Assembly: GCA_016165875.1 (NCBI GenBank)
Contig: JABBOT010000005.1
Location: 21,288,520-21,352,519, forward strand
Direction: 5' to 3'
DNA: 64,000 bases
Origin: Acanthopleura granulata
Taxonomy: Eukaryota > Mollusca > Polyplacophora > Chitonida > Chitonidae
Shown piece after piece: positions 49,301 through 63,265 of the stretch. Under the pieces are notes generated by a model. That model saw nothing but the letters and a program-made list of their open reading frames with translations. It was not told the DNA's origin and did not search any database. The stretch's first letter is position 1. Each line of letters starts with the position of its first letter. The translations under genes and the position numbers were made by a program.

Positions 49301-52300
49301 GATTTTATCTACATGTACCCGTATAGCTAATAAGTCAATATTTCCATAGTGTGACGTAGTGCAATCACATATGTAAATAAATATTTGCAATAATCTAATT
49401 TTATCATGATTTCATTGCAATGGCTTCTTGCCATTCTGCAGACAAGTGTGTATATGTCCTCTCCCATTATGTTTTCTTCCAAACTATTATGTTCAGTTGC
49501 ATGTTCATTTCAAGTCCACCATTGTTCGAATTGGTTTATCTGACCAAAAACTTTTACCTGTTTTTCTGCCGAATTTGGCTGTGGACACATTACTTTCCAT
49601 TAATGCACAGACAGCTGCTATGAATAATTCGTTGTGTTTGCATGATTTTGTTTCGCTTTGCGATTGAAGGCGCGTTTTTTGGGAGTAATTGCTTGCCATG
49701 AGGCAGTATTGGGGGTGATCTATTCTTCTACTTGGCACGTCTGACTGTTCCTCCTCTGTGCTGTACACACATTACACCTCTGTTTTGGGAGTGCTGTTGG
49801 CTGGGGTGAAAAACTACGCAGATGAATAGCTGTCATGGGATTCACCAGCTTTTTGTTTTGAAATTAGCTTAGTTTAACCAGGTCTTTCCCCAGTATTAGA
49901 CTATCCTGGCTGAGTAGCGGGCTCACCAGCATATCGGCCAGCCAGTCTTTGCCAGATTTTTACCGGAATTTCAATCCGACCCGGTGCAGCCGAGAGCTGA
50001 GCTCTATCAATTCCAATATAACAGCTCAAGGCAAATGAAATAAACACTTGAGGCTGAAAAAGTTTCCACCATCACAAAACAATTCTATGCACGTCAGTTA
50101 AAACCAACATGGTCACTGACTTAAATGGAAGTTTATTCCTTCCCAATGCCAAAAGATTAACAATGTACGAAGGACTAAGGAAGACTGTGCGGATCATCAA
50201 ATCCAGTTTGGATGGGTGGCTAACTCATCAGGCTTATAACACTGATAAGGTTAATGGATCACAGAGCTCTTTGAAGAATAATATGTAACTTCTCAAATCT
50301 TCAGCATGTCATGGCATATGACAAGCGCTGAACATTGGGAAGATATCTACCTGTATACATGTAGATCTTTCATGGAAACACAATATGAAACAAAAACTGA
50401 TCCACCTAAGCACAAACGGCATGAAAACAACACATCACAAGCACGTATTTATGTATATATTTATTTGATTTCATGCCAGCTGAACGGTCAAGAATTTTGC
50501 ACTTGTACAACTGTGATTCATTTTTATGGCTGCTATGGGACTGTTTCTCTTAAGCATTTACACATACACTGACAAAATATCATCAGCAGTCAAAGAAAAT
50601 ATATCATTACTTTTGAAACTGTGCAACACATGGCATACACTTGCATCTTTCCAAGAATGTCCAACAACAGGAATTTAAATCTGCATACACTCCAGCAAAC
50701 AACACAGCTTCAAAAACCAAGATGTAAGTATGTCTTATTCTGTTCAAACTCTCTAAATACAAGTGTACCTGCCCTGACTCATTCTTGCTAGATTCCATAT
50801 GTACATACAGTCATTCAAAATACATGTATATCCACAAAGTACAGATTGTCACCTAGCACTTAGCTACATGTTAGCTTATGCACAATTACACAGCCATTAT
50901 TGAGTAATGAAAATCAAAGGAGATATATAGATTTCAACTTGAAATTTTCATGGCATGATTGTTCAAACAAATTTTCTCATAAAATACAAGTTCAGCAAAT
51001 TAGATGTATATGTATGTTATCTGACCTGAGTTAGTTTGTTCCTCTGCCTAAACAATGCATGTTATCGTTCAAAATATTATGAATTATGTTAAAATAAGTC
51101 ACATAATTATCTGGTTCAATTTCTTGAGAAGATTTAAAGCAGTCATATAACGAACACATTCATATTTTCCATTCTTCACATAGGATGTGAAATCACAATC
51201 ATACATAATGACCATGCAGGTGCAACTGCTTTACCTTTCTTCCGTCCTATTCCACAAACTCCTAGCTCCCTTAAAACGCTCAACCAGTGTATATTGTTCA
51301 TTAGGATTGGGCCTATTGTTGTGCAAGCACATATACTATCCAGAGACATAATTAAGCAAATAACGTAGCAATTATTGGTTTAATATGGTCAAATGCAGTG
51401 CCAAAGATAATTTATATTAAGGGTCTTGCAGATGTTGCCTGGCCAAGGTGGCTATCACTCTCAGCCACTGAATCTGAAGTTGAAAATATTAATCTGTCTG
51501 GACCTAGTGTTTTAAGTCTTGGATTTTATTACCACTTATACACTTGATCAATATAATATAAATGAAACATTACTTACATGTTAGGTGTAAAACATTCAAA
51601 ATAAGCTGATGTAAAAGTCACGCAATACAAACTGGCAGTCAGAAATGCATGTGGTTTACATGCATTCATGTATGTGTTGCCTTAGAGATTCAATGGGTCA
51701 TACGTATATAGGTCAAGAGAATTCACTATCCCAAGTTTCAGACAAAGGTCAATGCAGAGCATAACCTAATTACCAGAAATTTCTATTTCATTAACAGTCG
51801 CTGGCCTAGGTAACAAGATACTTTGATGTCCACATCATGCGTGTAAAGAAACCAGTTCACACATATGCAAGTCGGTACATGTTCACCTGGGAATGTAATG
51901 ATGCCAGCAGAATCTTGCCTCAATTGATACTGTGTTTCACCTGAGTTTAATTTTTTTCACAAAGGATGTATTTTGCTTGGTTCTAATGGATTCATGCATC
52001 TTACTTAGGAGGTATTTCTGGTTGAATCTGATTAATCTCTTATTAAAAAAAATATAAATGTTGGCATCAAAAGTATCATATTAATTAAGGCCTTTATACT
52101 CTTCTGAAGGTACATTTCTACAGCTTCAACTTTAGGTGAAATTTCAGTACACATATTTTTCTCTTTCATAAATGTTAGCAATAAAGATACATGTGTATAT
52201 ATTTCTTCAAAGCTGTACTAGGTCAACTCTACTTTTTAATAACATGATTGCCTTGACAGTCTTAATTCTATGATGCTAATATATACACAGATTTGATATG

Positions 52301-53739
52301 ATCAAAAATGAAACAATCTCAAATATTCAGTTGGCATTCAGCTTAATTCCTCGGTTTCTGTCAACTTCTTGATTAATACAGAGTGTAACAGCCTTTCAAA
52401 AATGTTCAAATGTTGTCTTCATTTTATTCTCAACGAATAATAATGATCATTTTAATTTATACTTACATGTGCATCCCATGCGGAAATTTACCAACTTCAT
52501 ATGCGTACGAGGTTGTTTAGGTATTCATCTGGAAAGCATTGGTGTGGAATGTGTATGACATTGTATACACAAATGTGATTCATGCTCCTTCTTTCTGATT
52601 AAGATGAGAAAAGTGTGCCCTCCCCCCTCTTTTTTTTTGGAAACTTTTTCCTAATCACCTTTCATAAAAGAAAGGCTTAAATGTAGACCTACTTTTGTAA
52701 AATTACTACACTTTCTTCCATAAAACATGAAGTGATTAAATATTACTACAATGTGTTCACTCCTAAAAAAAAAATACACACATGTAAGTATGAATATAAC
52801 AATGTACGTATGAAGGAGGAGACAACATGATTCACGGGTGCATACTGCGTGAACTACGAAAAACACCTTTTGAGGCAATGTTTAGTATGTACATGACACA
52901 GGGTATGTAAATTACACCAGATGTAACAACTTAATCAGTTACTGTCCTGTTGCTGTAAACCACTGAAAACATATGTAATCACTACAGCATACCAGTATAA
53001 CATTATCCTGGTGATGTCGCAGTCACACAAAACAGTTGTCTGTCACGTCATATCACATCCAGAGGAAATCTGAGCGAATGACACAGCCATTAAGAATAGC
53101 GCTCAGCCCTTGGAGTACTCAAGTGCTTTAATAGCCAGGCCAAATGACAAGTAGATCGTTAATGAGCTTGGCAAATAATTATGGTCAATTGTCATCCATG
53201 GAGACATAATGTGAGTTGAGTGGTTGAGAAAAGCAGTGATAAGTCAAAGCGATTTTATTAGTGACACATCTGAAAGATGATGCTATCGGCAGAGAGTTTA
53301 TGCTGCCTTCAGGTAAGATGCGTATATGATTATAGCCTGATTCACACAAGGTACCTTCCCTTTGATCTGGACACACCTGTCATGAGGCTTTCTCTGTACA
53401 GGTGGAAAAGACAGCACTTACCTTCCTTATCATTATCTGTGGCAGATTCCAGTCAGTCAGGTGTGAACGTCTCACCTGGGTTAATCAGCCACATTGAGTA
53501 CTTGGGGAAGGGTTACCATTAATAATTAACCACCAATCTCTACCTGAGGCAGCTTTATGGTAGCACGAGTGTGAATCTTCCAATATTGGTACATTCACAG
53601 CAGCACTGTCAGGCTGATTCCAAGCTTATAACTGAACACTGTCTTAACAAGCAAGGTGTGTATATCTTGTATACCCATGCAACCTGTACATGTACTCAGA
53701 CAACAAGCTGATCATGCTAAAATATACTTGTTTCTTTTT
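49301..53739. other. Gene-free stretch
   Basis: Ordinary AT-rich sequence. Open frames are 88 codons or shorter and unrecognised. A patch at about 53090-53210 holds several TTAATGA/AATTATGG-like motifs. Confidence 0.4.
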
Positions 53740-53920
53740 TGCATTGCTGTTTAATTGTCATATCTTAATTAGAATTTTTCACCTTCATGACGGCGGTCAG
53801 ATTTATGGGCTGAGAAAACCTGAACTCCCAAGGTAAACCACTAACTTTTGGCAAGTAACTGATGAACTTTTCCATGAGTGATGAACACGTACATTGGTGG
53901 GAGGTATGTGGTTTTGACAC
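53740..53920 (-). mobile_element. Old SINE (family A')
   Basis: TTTTTCACCTTCATGACGGC, CAGATTTATGGGCTGAGAAA, AACCACTAACTTTTGGCAAG, then GTACATTGGTGGGAGG. The order matches A' copies; the tail is worn. Confidence 0.6.
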
Positions 53921-56900
53921 ATGTGGATTGTTGGGACTGCACCAACGGCGACAGGTGCACAGAATATACAAAGTTTCCTTATACACTACAAAGGTATTGC
54001 AGCAGTACATTTAACAAGTAAATTCCATGTTTATACATGTCCATGTATAAAGGTCAATGCAAGGTTGGATTTCAGGATTTTATCTTTTCTTCCTTTCATT
54101 TTCTTGCCTTATTTTACCAATAGGAATTTACTGTAGCATATACTTGCCAGTTGACCATTATATTTATGTGGGAGTGGTAGATATGAAGCCAAAGCATACA
54201 GTGTTATAACTGTATAATGTACTCAACCTATGTAGAACTGATGTAATTATACAGCAGTGTAGGCAGAAGGCTGGATCCTCCATCTGACAGCTCGGCCTCT
54301 GATCTCTGGTTATGTAATAGGTTTAGTCAAGTTCGTTCGGGGCCATGCATGATGAGTCATCTCAGGCTCATTGTGTGGACAAACCTCATAAATCTTACCG
54401 TCAAAGTGGAACAAAAGAGAGGGGAGCAAAAAAAAAAACAAACTAAACATGCATCAGGAGGTCTGCTACATGCATTGCAATGGATGATGACTGTATAGCT
54501 TTTGATGAGTTGACTTTCCGCTCTAGGGTCTATCGACACGCTGAGTTCAGAAAACATGCAGCAATAACGGCTGCATGCTTTGTCCAATTACTGAAATGTC
54601 AGCGAGTTCGAAAGTATGAAATTACGTTAGGTCTTGGTTGTGATGACTATGCTGTCAAGGTCACTCTGAACAACGCAAAAACTAGATGGCCACTGCAAGG
54701 CTTGAATGGCGAGAGGATTACAGAGACTGCTGCACATCATGAAATCGCAAGTTGAGCTTCTTTGAATGAATGAATGAATGAGTGAGTGACTGTCTGACTG
54801 CGGTCAAACGTTACATTCTGCAGAAATTCAGACATATCATGGCTAAACAACTTCTTTGAAGATGTAAACAAAGCGTTTGACTGTTAAAACAAAGCATGAA
54901 AAAGCACATTTTCAGAGCCAAAAGAAAGTCATTAAAACCTCCCATTTTGCGAGCAGAATATCCTCCTAGCTCTCAAACAAACATTAAAATGGTAAACTGG
55001 TTATATTTAGTTATACTGCCAGTCAATGACAGCATGTGCCAACATTAGGACCCATCAAAGATTCACACGATGGATAAACATCCCACACTGAATTCAACAC
55101 AGATAACTGCCATCCACAAATTACTTATAATAATTATACTGAATTGTTGTTCCATAGTTACATGACTTAACAATTTTCTGTCATTTTCCAACATAAAATA
55201 ATTCACTTGAAGCTAAAATACCCCCAATATGTGTATGTAGTGTTTTATACATCCTTATATGCAGATCCTTATACACATGCCATATGACAAACTGTTGTTG
55301 AATGTTACATATTGAAGGAAGGTTTCATATATGTTAGGGACATAAATGCACGTATTTATTAGTGGCTACTCAAGGACATGAAGTGTCCTACCCTATTTAC
55401 ATCTTGATACACGTAATAAAAACTGAGAATTCAGAGTTCAAATCCAATCATTGCTGACATGCATTTTTGTAAAGGGGGGGAGGGGGTGTGCTCTTTGACC
55501 CTAAAGGCCTCCTAAGTTAAAGAGGCTGCAGTTGTGAGGTTATGTCCCTTGCCCTGCCTCCATCCCTCTGCCTGCCAGCTCCAGCAGAGGTCTGCCTCCT
55601 TGATCAGGACATTGTTATCTTAGAAACAGCTACATGCAGACAGCATGACGATCATGTTCTTCTTTCAAAGACCTGATAGGCACATTGGAGGTTTATACAT
55701 GTGATCTCTACCTTTGATGGAGTAGTTGCCTCTCAACATAAGCCCCAATCAAGTAATGCCAGTCCACTTCTTTTTTTCACTGGACCGCTATGTTACATGA
55801 TAGGTAATAGCTGTGGCTAAAAAAATTCACCTCCGAATCTCAGTCGGTAATCTGGAACTTTACTGGATCGCAGGTCTTTTTAATGGACAAACAGCAATCG
55901 TAAAGGAAAAGCCTACAACCCATTTCGAGTTCAACCGGAATGATGGCCATACGCTTTTCTTGTTTAGAGGAAGTCACTTGCGATGACGCGGCCCGTGAAG
56001 GTTCCCCTCTGGGGTGCCATTGCTTAAAGGAGGCGCCATGTTTTCTCCTGCCCTGACATCGCCTTTAGACACGATAATTTAAGGGCTGTCACAGAGGTTC
56101 CACCTTTCTACTAGAAATCTGTAACCTTCTCCGAGGATCTGTTGTCAATGCAGGCCTTATTTATTGATCATTAGCACCTTTATATACAGAGCTGCTACAA
56201 ACGATGGGGGTATTGCCTTAACCACTGTGCCAGCTGCCCACAAGGATTAAACATACGACATTCTAACTGACCTGGCTGTGGCCAATGGCACACCTGGGAA
56301 TAACTCTTATTTATCAGCGCACTAAAATAATCAAATGGACTCGTTTGTAATATCATACAACACATATCACTTCAGGATGGCAATGACAGGCTTCTAGCTA
56401 CCATGACACATATGATCTGCGTTTCATTGACATAAACTTGAAAGCAAGGAATATCAGGCAATAAAGTTATTTTTTTTCAAGATCACAAATTACTATCTGT
56501 AATTTAAGGGATTGTCGATACAGCAAAAAGGTGCTCATGAAATCTGCAAAAGAAAACAAAGAAGAAAAGAGGTCAGTTCCAGTATTAGTTTACACACAAC
56601 TGGCAAAAAATGGATTATCAACAGAAGTCAGCCAACACATGTATTTGAAACAAAGGGTTTACATTCTGTAAATTGTCAAAAATACGTTTTTGTTAGGGAT
56701 AGTTTCAAGCAAGAGCGATGTATTTGTGAAGCGCATAAACAGAAGTTAATACCAACAGTGGCGAAAATTAAGACCAAAAACAATTATTCACAAAAGCCAC
56801 CCAACAAATGTATATGGATCGACAAAGGGTTATGGAGAATACACCACTGTTCATTTATGTCCGGTACCTAGCTCTCACTGACTTTTTCACCCGAAGATTC

Positions 56901-57009
56901 ATTCTAGTCTCTGAGTGACTCTGTCTCAATTCAGGTCGATAATACGTACCTGCAGGACAAACCTTGACAGTCTTGGCTATTGTTCATTTCATGTTCAACA
57001 TACAGGAGA
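53921..57009. other. Gene-free stretch
   Basis: A GAAT/GAGT short repeat lies at about 54763-54790 and a G-rich run at about 55472-55486. A 119-codon frame at 56512-56871 has no recognisable domain. Nothing else is supportable. Confidence 0.4.
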
Positions 57010-57806
57010 GGCCAGTGTACTAGGTGGCTGTTTCTCAGTGCAATGGTGTGACTGGGTGTATGGGGCTTCATGTCTGGTGTCTTCAGCATGGTGTCACAGT
57101 TCGGCACAACTACTCATACTGGGTGACTGTTTCTCAGTGCAATGGTGTGACTGGGTGTATGGGGCTTCATGTCTGGTGTCCTCAGCATGGTGTCACAGAT
57201 AGGCACAACTACTCATACTGGGTGACTGTTTCTCAGTGCAATGGTGTGACTGGGTGTATGGGGCTTCATGTCTGGTGTCTTCAGCATGGTGTCACAGTTA
57301 GGCACAACTACTCATACTGGGTGACTGTTTCTCAGTGCAATGGTGTGACTGGGTGTATGGGGCTTCATGTCTGGTGTCTTCAGCATGGTGTCACAGTTAG
57401 GCACAACTACTCATACTGGGTGACTGTTTCTCAGTGCAATGGTGTGACTGGGTGTATGGGGCTTCATGTCTGGTGTCCTCAGCATGGTGTCACAGATAGG
57501 CACAACTACTCATACTGGGTGGCTGTTTCTCAGTGCAATGGTGTGACTGGGTGTATGGGGCTTCATGTCTGGTGTCTTCAGCATGGTGTCACAGATAGGC
57601 AGAACTACTTACACTGGGTGGCTGTTTCTCAGTGCAATGGTGTATCTGGGTGCATGGGGCCTCATGCCTGGTGTCTTATCATGGTGTCACAGATAGGTAG
57701 AACTACTCATACTGGGTGGCTGTTTCTCAGTGCAATGGTGAGACTGGGTGCATGGGGCCTCATGCCTGGTGTCTTCGACATGGTGTCACAGATAGGCAGA
57801 ACTACT
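57010..57806. repeat. Minisatellite, 99-bp unit, about 8 copies
   Basis: TTTCTCAGTGCAATGG recurs at 57031, 57130 and 57229 and onward at 99-base spacing. Units hold TTCATGTCTGGTGTCTTCAG and TAGGCACAACTACTCATACT. Because 99 is a multiple of three, one frame stays open for 278 codons (57024-57860) as 33-residue repeats. That frame has no domain I know and its length follows from the period. The unit resembles the core of the SINE at 63.3 kb. Confidence 0.93.
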
Positions 57807-60800
57807 CTTATCATAATTACATGTATACTGGAGCCCGCTTACTATCGGAAAATGGCCTGATACATAACTGGAATAATGTTCATCGCGCTGTCAATGACCA
57901 CCAAAAATCAGTAGATTGCCAATATGGGAAACCACTCACCAAGTAAACAATCAATACAACTTCATCCAAGCTTTGTACTTAGATTTATGGTGAAGCAACA
58001 TACCAATTTGCTATTAAGTACTTTGAACCATTTGTAAAACAAGTTTCTGTACAAACTTGTGTATTTCAAGTTGTTTTAGTGCAACTCCTGCAACTGTACA
58101 ATTTAGCATGATGCTATGGTAATGTCATTGTGTATATCATAGGTCGCTTAGAAATATGATACACTGGTAATCATATAAAGGCATGCACACAGTCAAGTCA
58201 TATCCTGGTTTTCAACCAACTTGCTCTGTGTGGTTTTGTTATGCTTGTTAAGACCTTTTTTATGTACCGTATCTTACATGCAGTTGGCATACACTGTAGG
58301 TGTGAGGTAATCAAGCTTGTAGCTAAGAGGATACAAGTATCAAATATATCAATATCAAATAATTTTCCAGTAAATTTAATCACTTCACTTCACAAACTGA
58401 AAGTCGAAAGAGAAAAACAGTAGCAAAGAAATCGTGACCTTTGATGAGAAAGTTAATTAATACAAATGTAAAAATATTAAGCGATTTCGAAATCTGTTTA
58501 TATTCATGGCATTTTGTACACATGCTAGTCTCGTTTTTTGAAGAAACTAAAAGTTTGAATCAATTGGAAACTCTTTTATGGCACCAAGTCTTATTTCATC
58601 AGGTTCTTTGGTTGATGGGAGAGCTATAGCATAATCCATAAATACCATTAGGAGCAATTTGCTAAGGCAAGTTTGGCCGACGCAGAGGGGTAATTTTCTG
58701 ATCAATCACCCATTGATTCCCAGGCTCCAAGACAAATATTTATTCCCGATGATAGATAATATTTCTCGTTATGTTGATGTAATTTTGCGGAAGTTAGAAG
58801 AAGCTGGAGCCACAAGCATGTTTATTAGGATTTGTCATTAGGGAAATGTTTATTCATATTAACTTTTGACAGCTCAACCAGAGTCCTGATGTTCATTTCA
58901 CCATGCATGTGTGGCGTGAGGTGGGGAAAAAAACTCCTGTTATAGCCATCCATGATAGATGGGGTTGTGTGGATGAAATCTCTACCCCAAGACTACAGCC
59001 ATGGTCACTTGGGTATTAGCGAGGCCCTTCAATACATCACACTGGTCAGACAGTCCGAGAAAATGAACAGCCGCTATGTGATATATAACCTTTCTAACCA
59101 GGAAATAATGGCCGGACCATTTTACAGCTGCAAAATTGTCTGGTGCCATAAACATGTTACATCACCACCAACCAATTCTTCACACCTTCTCCTCAAACCA
59201 AAGCTTCGGGCAAACCCCAGTGTGTCTATAAAACAAACAAATAGTTGCTGGGAGAATCTATGTTTATCTGCAGATTGTAATATCCTTAAATCAAGCAGTT
59301 TAATTACTCAAGAAACCCAAAGATTGTTTCAAAAATTGATCACGAGGGATTTGCCCCCATTGGATACTTTGAAGGCATGGCCGCCAATTTTATTGATAGG
59401 AATGCTGATTGCTGCTTTGGAATGTATTGAAAGTTGAGATATAATTAGAAAGGCTGCCAAGGAGGGGTGAGTACATAATTAGCTGTTCAGGCCACGCAAA
59501 TAAAGTAGGGCGAGGAAATGCAGTTTTCATGTCTGGCATCGTTTCTCGGTAAAATAGGTGTGTTGACAGGTGTCAAGCTTTGACACTCAACCAATCTTAA
59601 ACCACCAATCTTACTGAATGACAGTTATAAACTGATGCCTGGGACATAATCCAGCATAATGGAATTTCGTCGACCGCCACAGAAAATTTTATCCATTTAG
59701 TCAGTGATGTAAAAGCATTTAAAAGTACATACTTTCAGTTCAAGCATACATGTTAAAGATTGATTATTACTGAACAATTTCTAGAAAATAAGACACTTGG
59801 ACAGGAAAGTTCTTTCATTCAGAATTTAAATTCCTCAACATACATACTGAATTACCAACACAGAACCATATTTTTAACAAGATACAGATTTACAGGAAAG
59901 CACTTTCAGATGAGAATACATACTTGATATCATGTATGGCAATAAAATCTATTTCTACCACAGGTGAATGGATGGGGGTTTTTGCTGTGTTGAACAAGCT
60001 CTATTGATCTGGAAGGATTGACATCCAGGTGATTGAGTACTGTGAGAATAATGATATCAGGGTGTTGTGTATACCTTCCCACACAGTCACCATTGAGCCT
60101 TGATGTTTAATCAAACAATCTTTTTCAGCTGTCATATCACATGACTTCTTCAATCAGTTTAATTTTCTTTAAACTTTGCACAAAGCCCGCGTTTCTCCCA
60201 GGCTGAGTTAATTAGGCTTTCTTTGCTTCAGCTAGCCCAAATGTCTCGAGCTAAATTCAGCTGTGAGCTCGGGTACTGCCTACCAGCCGCCTCGGCGTTT
60301 TCTATTTCACCATTCACTGGGAGACCATTATTAATCACATTATGTGTCTGTCCATCTACACAAGTCATAATATTTGTGTTGAATAATCAAATTATTCGAA
60401 GCGGCTGATTGCTACAGCGAAGAATAGCACCAACAAAGAATACATTTCAGTTTACGCAGACAAACATAATCTTGTAAAGGAAATTGGATGAGTGAACGAC
60501 TCTAGTTTCTTTAACGACCAGTCATGCAGGCGTAGAGAGGAATTCCTTGTGAAGACAATATTACACTCTACTACAACTCACTAATGCAGCCCTAATGTAA
60601 GGCCCAGAGACCAAATTCAACAGGATCTACCCGATGCGTAGGGGGACTCTTGGGAAATGATGGATATTAGACTTTTGGATCATTTGTGCTTTTCTACTCA
60701 TGTGTGGGCATAGAGGCAGTTTCAAAAGTGATGTACAGCCCTGAAGAGAACAGAATTTTTTGAAGATTTCTCTTTTGAGGAAGAAGATGCACAGATATCC

Positions 60801-62650
60801 TTGCCCATTATTCTCAGAATCTGCATGTTCAGTATGAAGGAAAATATGTTATGCTATACACTGTCTGACAGTTACATTTCAAAGACGTAGGATTTTTGGC
60901 GTAAGTTAGACGATACACTTCCAACCCTTGACTATAATACTTGAAAGGCAATTGTAATAAGCTGTAATAGTATGATTTACCTCACTCACAAAAAAGTCCA
61001 TCTTTTTTCGGTAATTTCATTGTTGCTGTACATATTACATGAGATCATAGTATTAACCATGCTTGCCTGTCTACCATTTCCAAGAAAATGAAAAAAAAAA
61101 AAACAAGAGAACAAGAAAAACCCACTAAACATAAGACATCACTTTAAGCAGCAATGATGAATGGACATGTACATGAAAGTGTCTGCCTCTAAACTCACCA
61201 AACATAAAAATCCATGACTTATCAAATGTTTTTCTAGTACACTAATCCAATCTGACAAAACATATGATAGATTGGGACTTCAATGGTTCAGACATCTCCT
61301 TTCAATAAGCAAGATTCAGAAAGTCAGGGAACAATGTCGGCCAGATATTCACAAAGATAAAACAAGATGAACCGAATGACTCGGAGCTACATGCACTGAT
61401 ACCAAGGCCGTCTTAAGATATTGATCCTGCCCACGCCATAACTGATTTGGACATAATCACATAAATATAAAACAAATGATTAGGAATTAAGACGGTGATT
61501 AGAGGAACGTCAATATTGATATTACGTTTGGGTTTAATCTTCTATTATTTCCTTACTCTGTAGCTCACTTGTTTTATTGCCTCACTTTGGTGGGCGCAGC
61601 AAATCGCAGACAGCAATAAATGGCATTTTATTTTATGCCCTCTTTGGTCTGTTGGAGTCAAGCAAGAGGAGGCTGATGGTGCTATTGCTGATTAAAGGCT
61701 GGTTATTGCCTACCCTGAACTGGAGCGTTCCCACAGATCCCCTTAAACCCCCTCGCACTATGCCGCGCCTGCCATTTCAGACTGGACTGAGTGCTGATTC
61801 TGCGCTTCCGTCCAAGGAAGGCCTAGGCTCACACCTTTGCATCCGTATAACAGGGCCATTTTGATGCTCATTAAGACCATTTTTTCCTGCTCCATTTCTT
61901 GTATTTCTTTTCCAGCCATCTGATTGGGTTTCTCCCATGGCTGTCAATTGGCACTTCCTGTTCTGAACTGTGAAATCAGGAAGACAGGGGAACAACCCCA
62001 AATCAAAGTGACAAAGGGAAATGGCACCAATGATAGAGCAGTCATACACAGCCGTTCAATCAAGTACGAGCAGATAATTGAGACTTTTATCAGGGCCGAT
62101 GTTCCGAGTGACAGACCCATCAAGACACAGCCAGCGCCAACTTTTAACTAAATGTCTTATCGGCCCAAACATTTGTGGGGCCAGCTTGAAGAAAGAAAGG
62201 TATTTTTAACCTAACCTTTCGTTAAAACTTTTATCAGCTGACAGTTCTTTGTCTGTGGGAGCATTGCTTCTCAGCCCTTGATCACGACCTGTGATCCGCT
62301 GACACGAATTACCATTATAAACACAATGTCTTGGCCATGTGCTAAGCCAACTAGTCTTGGTTAGAATGTTTCCCCGGCCATCCTCCAATAAAAAGCTTTC
62401 CTCACATTACCCGGCATTTCTAGACATTTCCAGCCTGATATCCTCTGACCCTGAGTACTTGAAGCTCAAGGACAATAGCCCTTTGGTCTACAGACAACAG
62501 GTACACACGAAGGAGCGATCCCATGTAAACACCCAAGTTCCTTAGCAAAACCAAGACATTTCTGATCTCTTAAACATGATCCAAAAGCACATGTTTATTT
62601 ACGAATCTTATTGAAAGTAAATATCATGTAGGCTAGATTTAAAAATACTG
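57807..62650. other. Gene-free stretch with dense patches
   Basis: A 161-codon open frame at 58952-59437 has no recognisable domain or splice context and is left uncalled. Patches at about 60170-60415 and 61560-62190 are less AT-rich with many homeodomain-like motifs (see findings). Confidence 0.4.
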
Positions 62651-62659
62651 TTTATTTGA

Positions 62660-62800
62660 CTCATCCATGACTAAATTATTCATCATTTGCCTGACTCTGA
62701 ATATTCTATATATTTACCTTAGATAAGTGTTTTGAGGTTTAATTGGAAAATAGGATAATATCCTAATGCAAGGCTAACTATAGAGCATGTCTACACATCT
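62660..62800. repeat. Dispersed repeat D, copy 3
   Basis: ATAAGTGTTTTGAGGTTTAA, then AATAGGATAATATCCTAATG resembles the copies at 16.2 and 21.6 kb. Confidence 0.35.
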
Positions 62801-62832
62801 TCAGCTAAATATAAAGTACCTAAACACTGATT

Positions 62833-63077
62833 TATTTCATGTTTTATGCCGTACTCAAGAATATTTCACTTATACGATGGCAGCCAGCATTATGGTGGGA
62901 GGAAACTGGGCAGAGCCCGGGGGAAACCCACAACCATCCGCAGGTTGTTGGCAGACCTTCCCACCTACGCCCAGAGAGAAAGGCAGACTTGAACTCACAG
63001 TGACAGCATTGGTGGAAGGCTTCTGGGTCATTGTGCAGTGCTAGAGCGCTCATCGACTAAGCCACGGAGGTTCCCCT
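62833..63077 (-). mobile_element. SINE, family A, full length, perfect 12-bp duplication
   Basis: The most complete copy, about 245 bp. Read on the minus strand it starts at a tRNA-like head with A box TGGCTTAGTCGA (complement of about 63052-63063), then B box GAGTTCAAGTC (complement of 62986-62996), the central domain and the tail ending near 62833. The duplication TAAACACTGATT is perfect at 62821-62832 and 63078-63089. Intact pol III boxes and a perfect duplication mark a recent insertion. Confidence 0.95.
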
Positions 63078-63265
63078 TAAACACTGATTACATAGATCCT
63101 AATACATGACTAGGTGTCAAGGTCATGAATTTTGAAAATTACGACAATTAACAGCAAAGCATCAACAATGGAACAACTCCCTAATGTCAAAGTTAAATTT
63201 TGTAATTTATGTTAATTAATATTCACGCGCTCAAAGCTTCAACGGTGGAAGTCCCCACTTCTGTA

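Noticed and set aside
57024..57860. 278-codon frame as a repeat protein gene
   Set aside because: It begins at GTG, not ATG, and its length follows from a 99-bp tandem period; kept only as a finding.
58952..59437. 161-codon plus-strand open frame
   Set aside because: No recognisable domain, no promoter or splice context, ordinary composition; the length is possible by chance in 64 kb.
62986..63063. tRNA gene on the minus strand
   Set aside because: A and B boxes belong to the head of a SINE with a tail and target duplication, not to a foldable tRNA.
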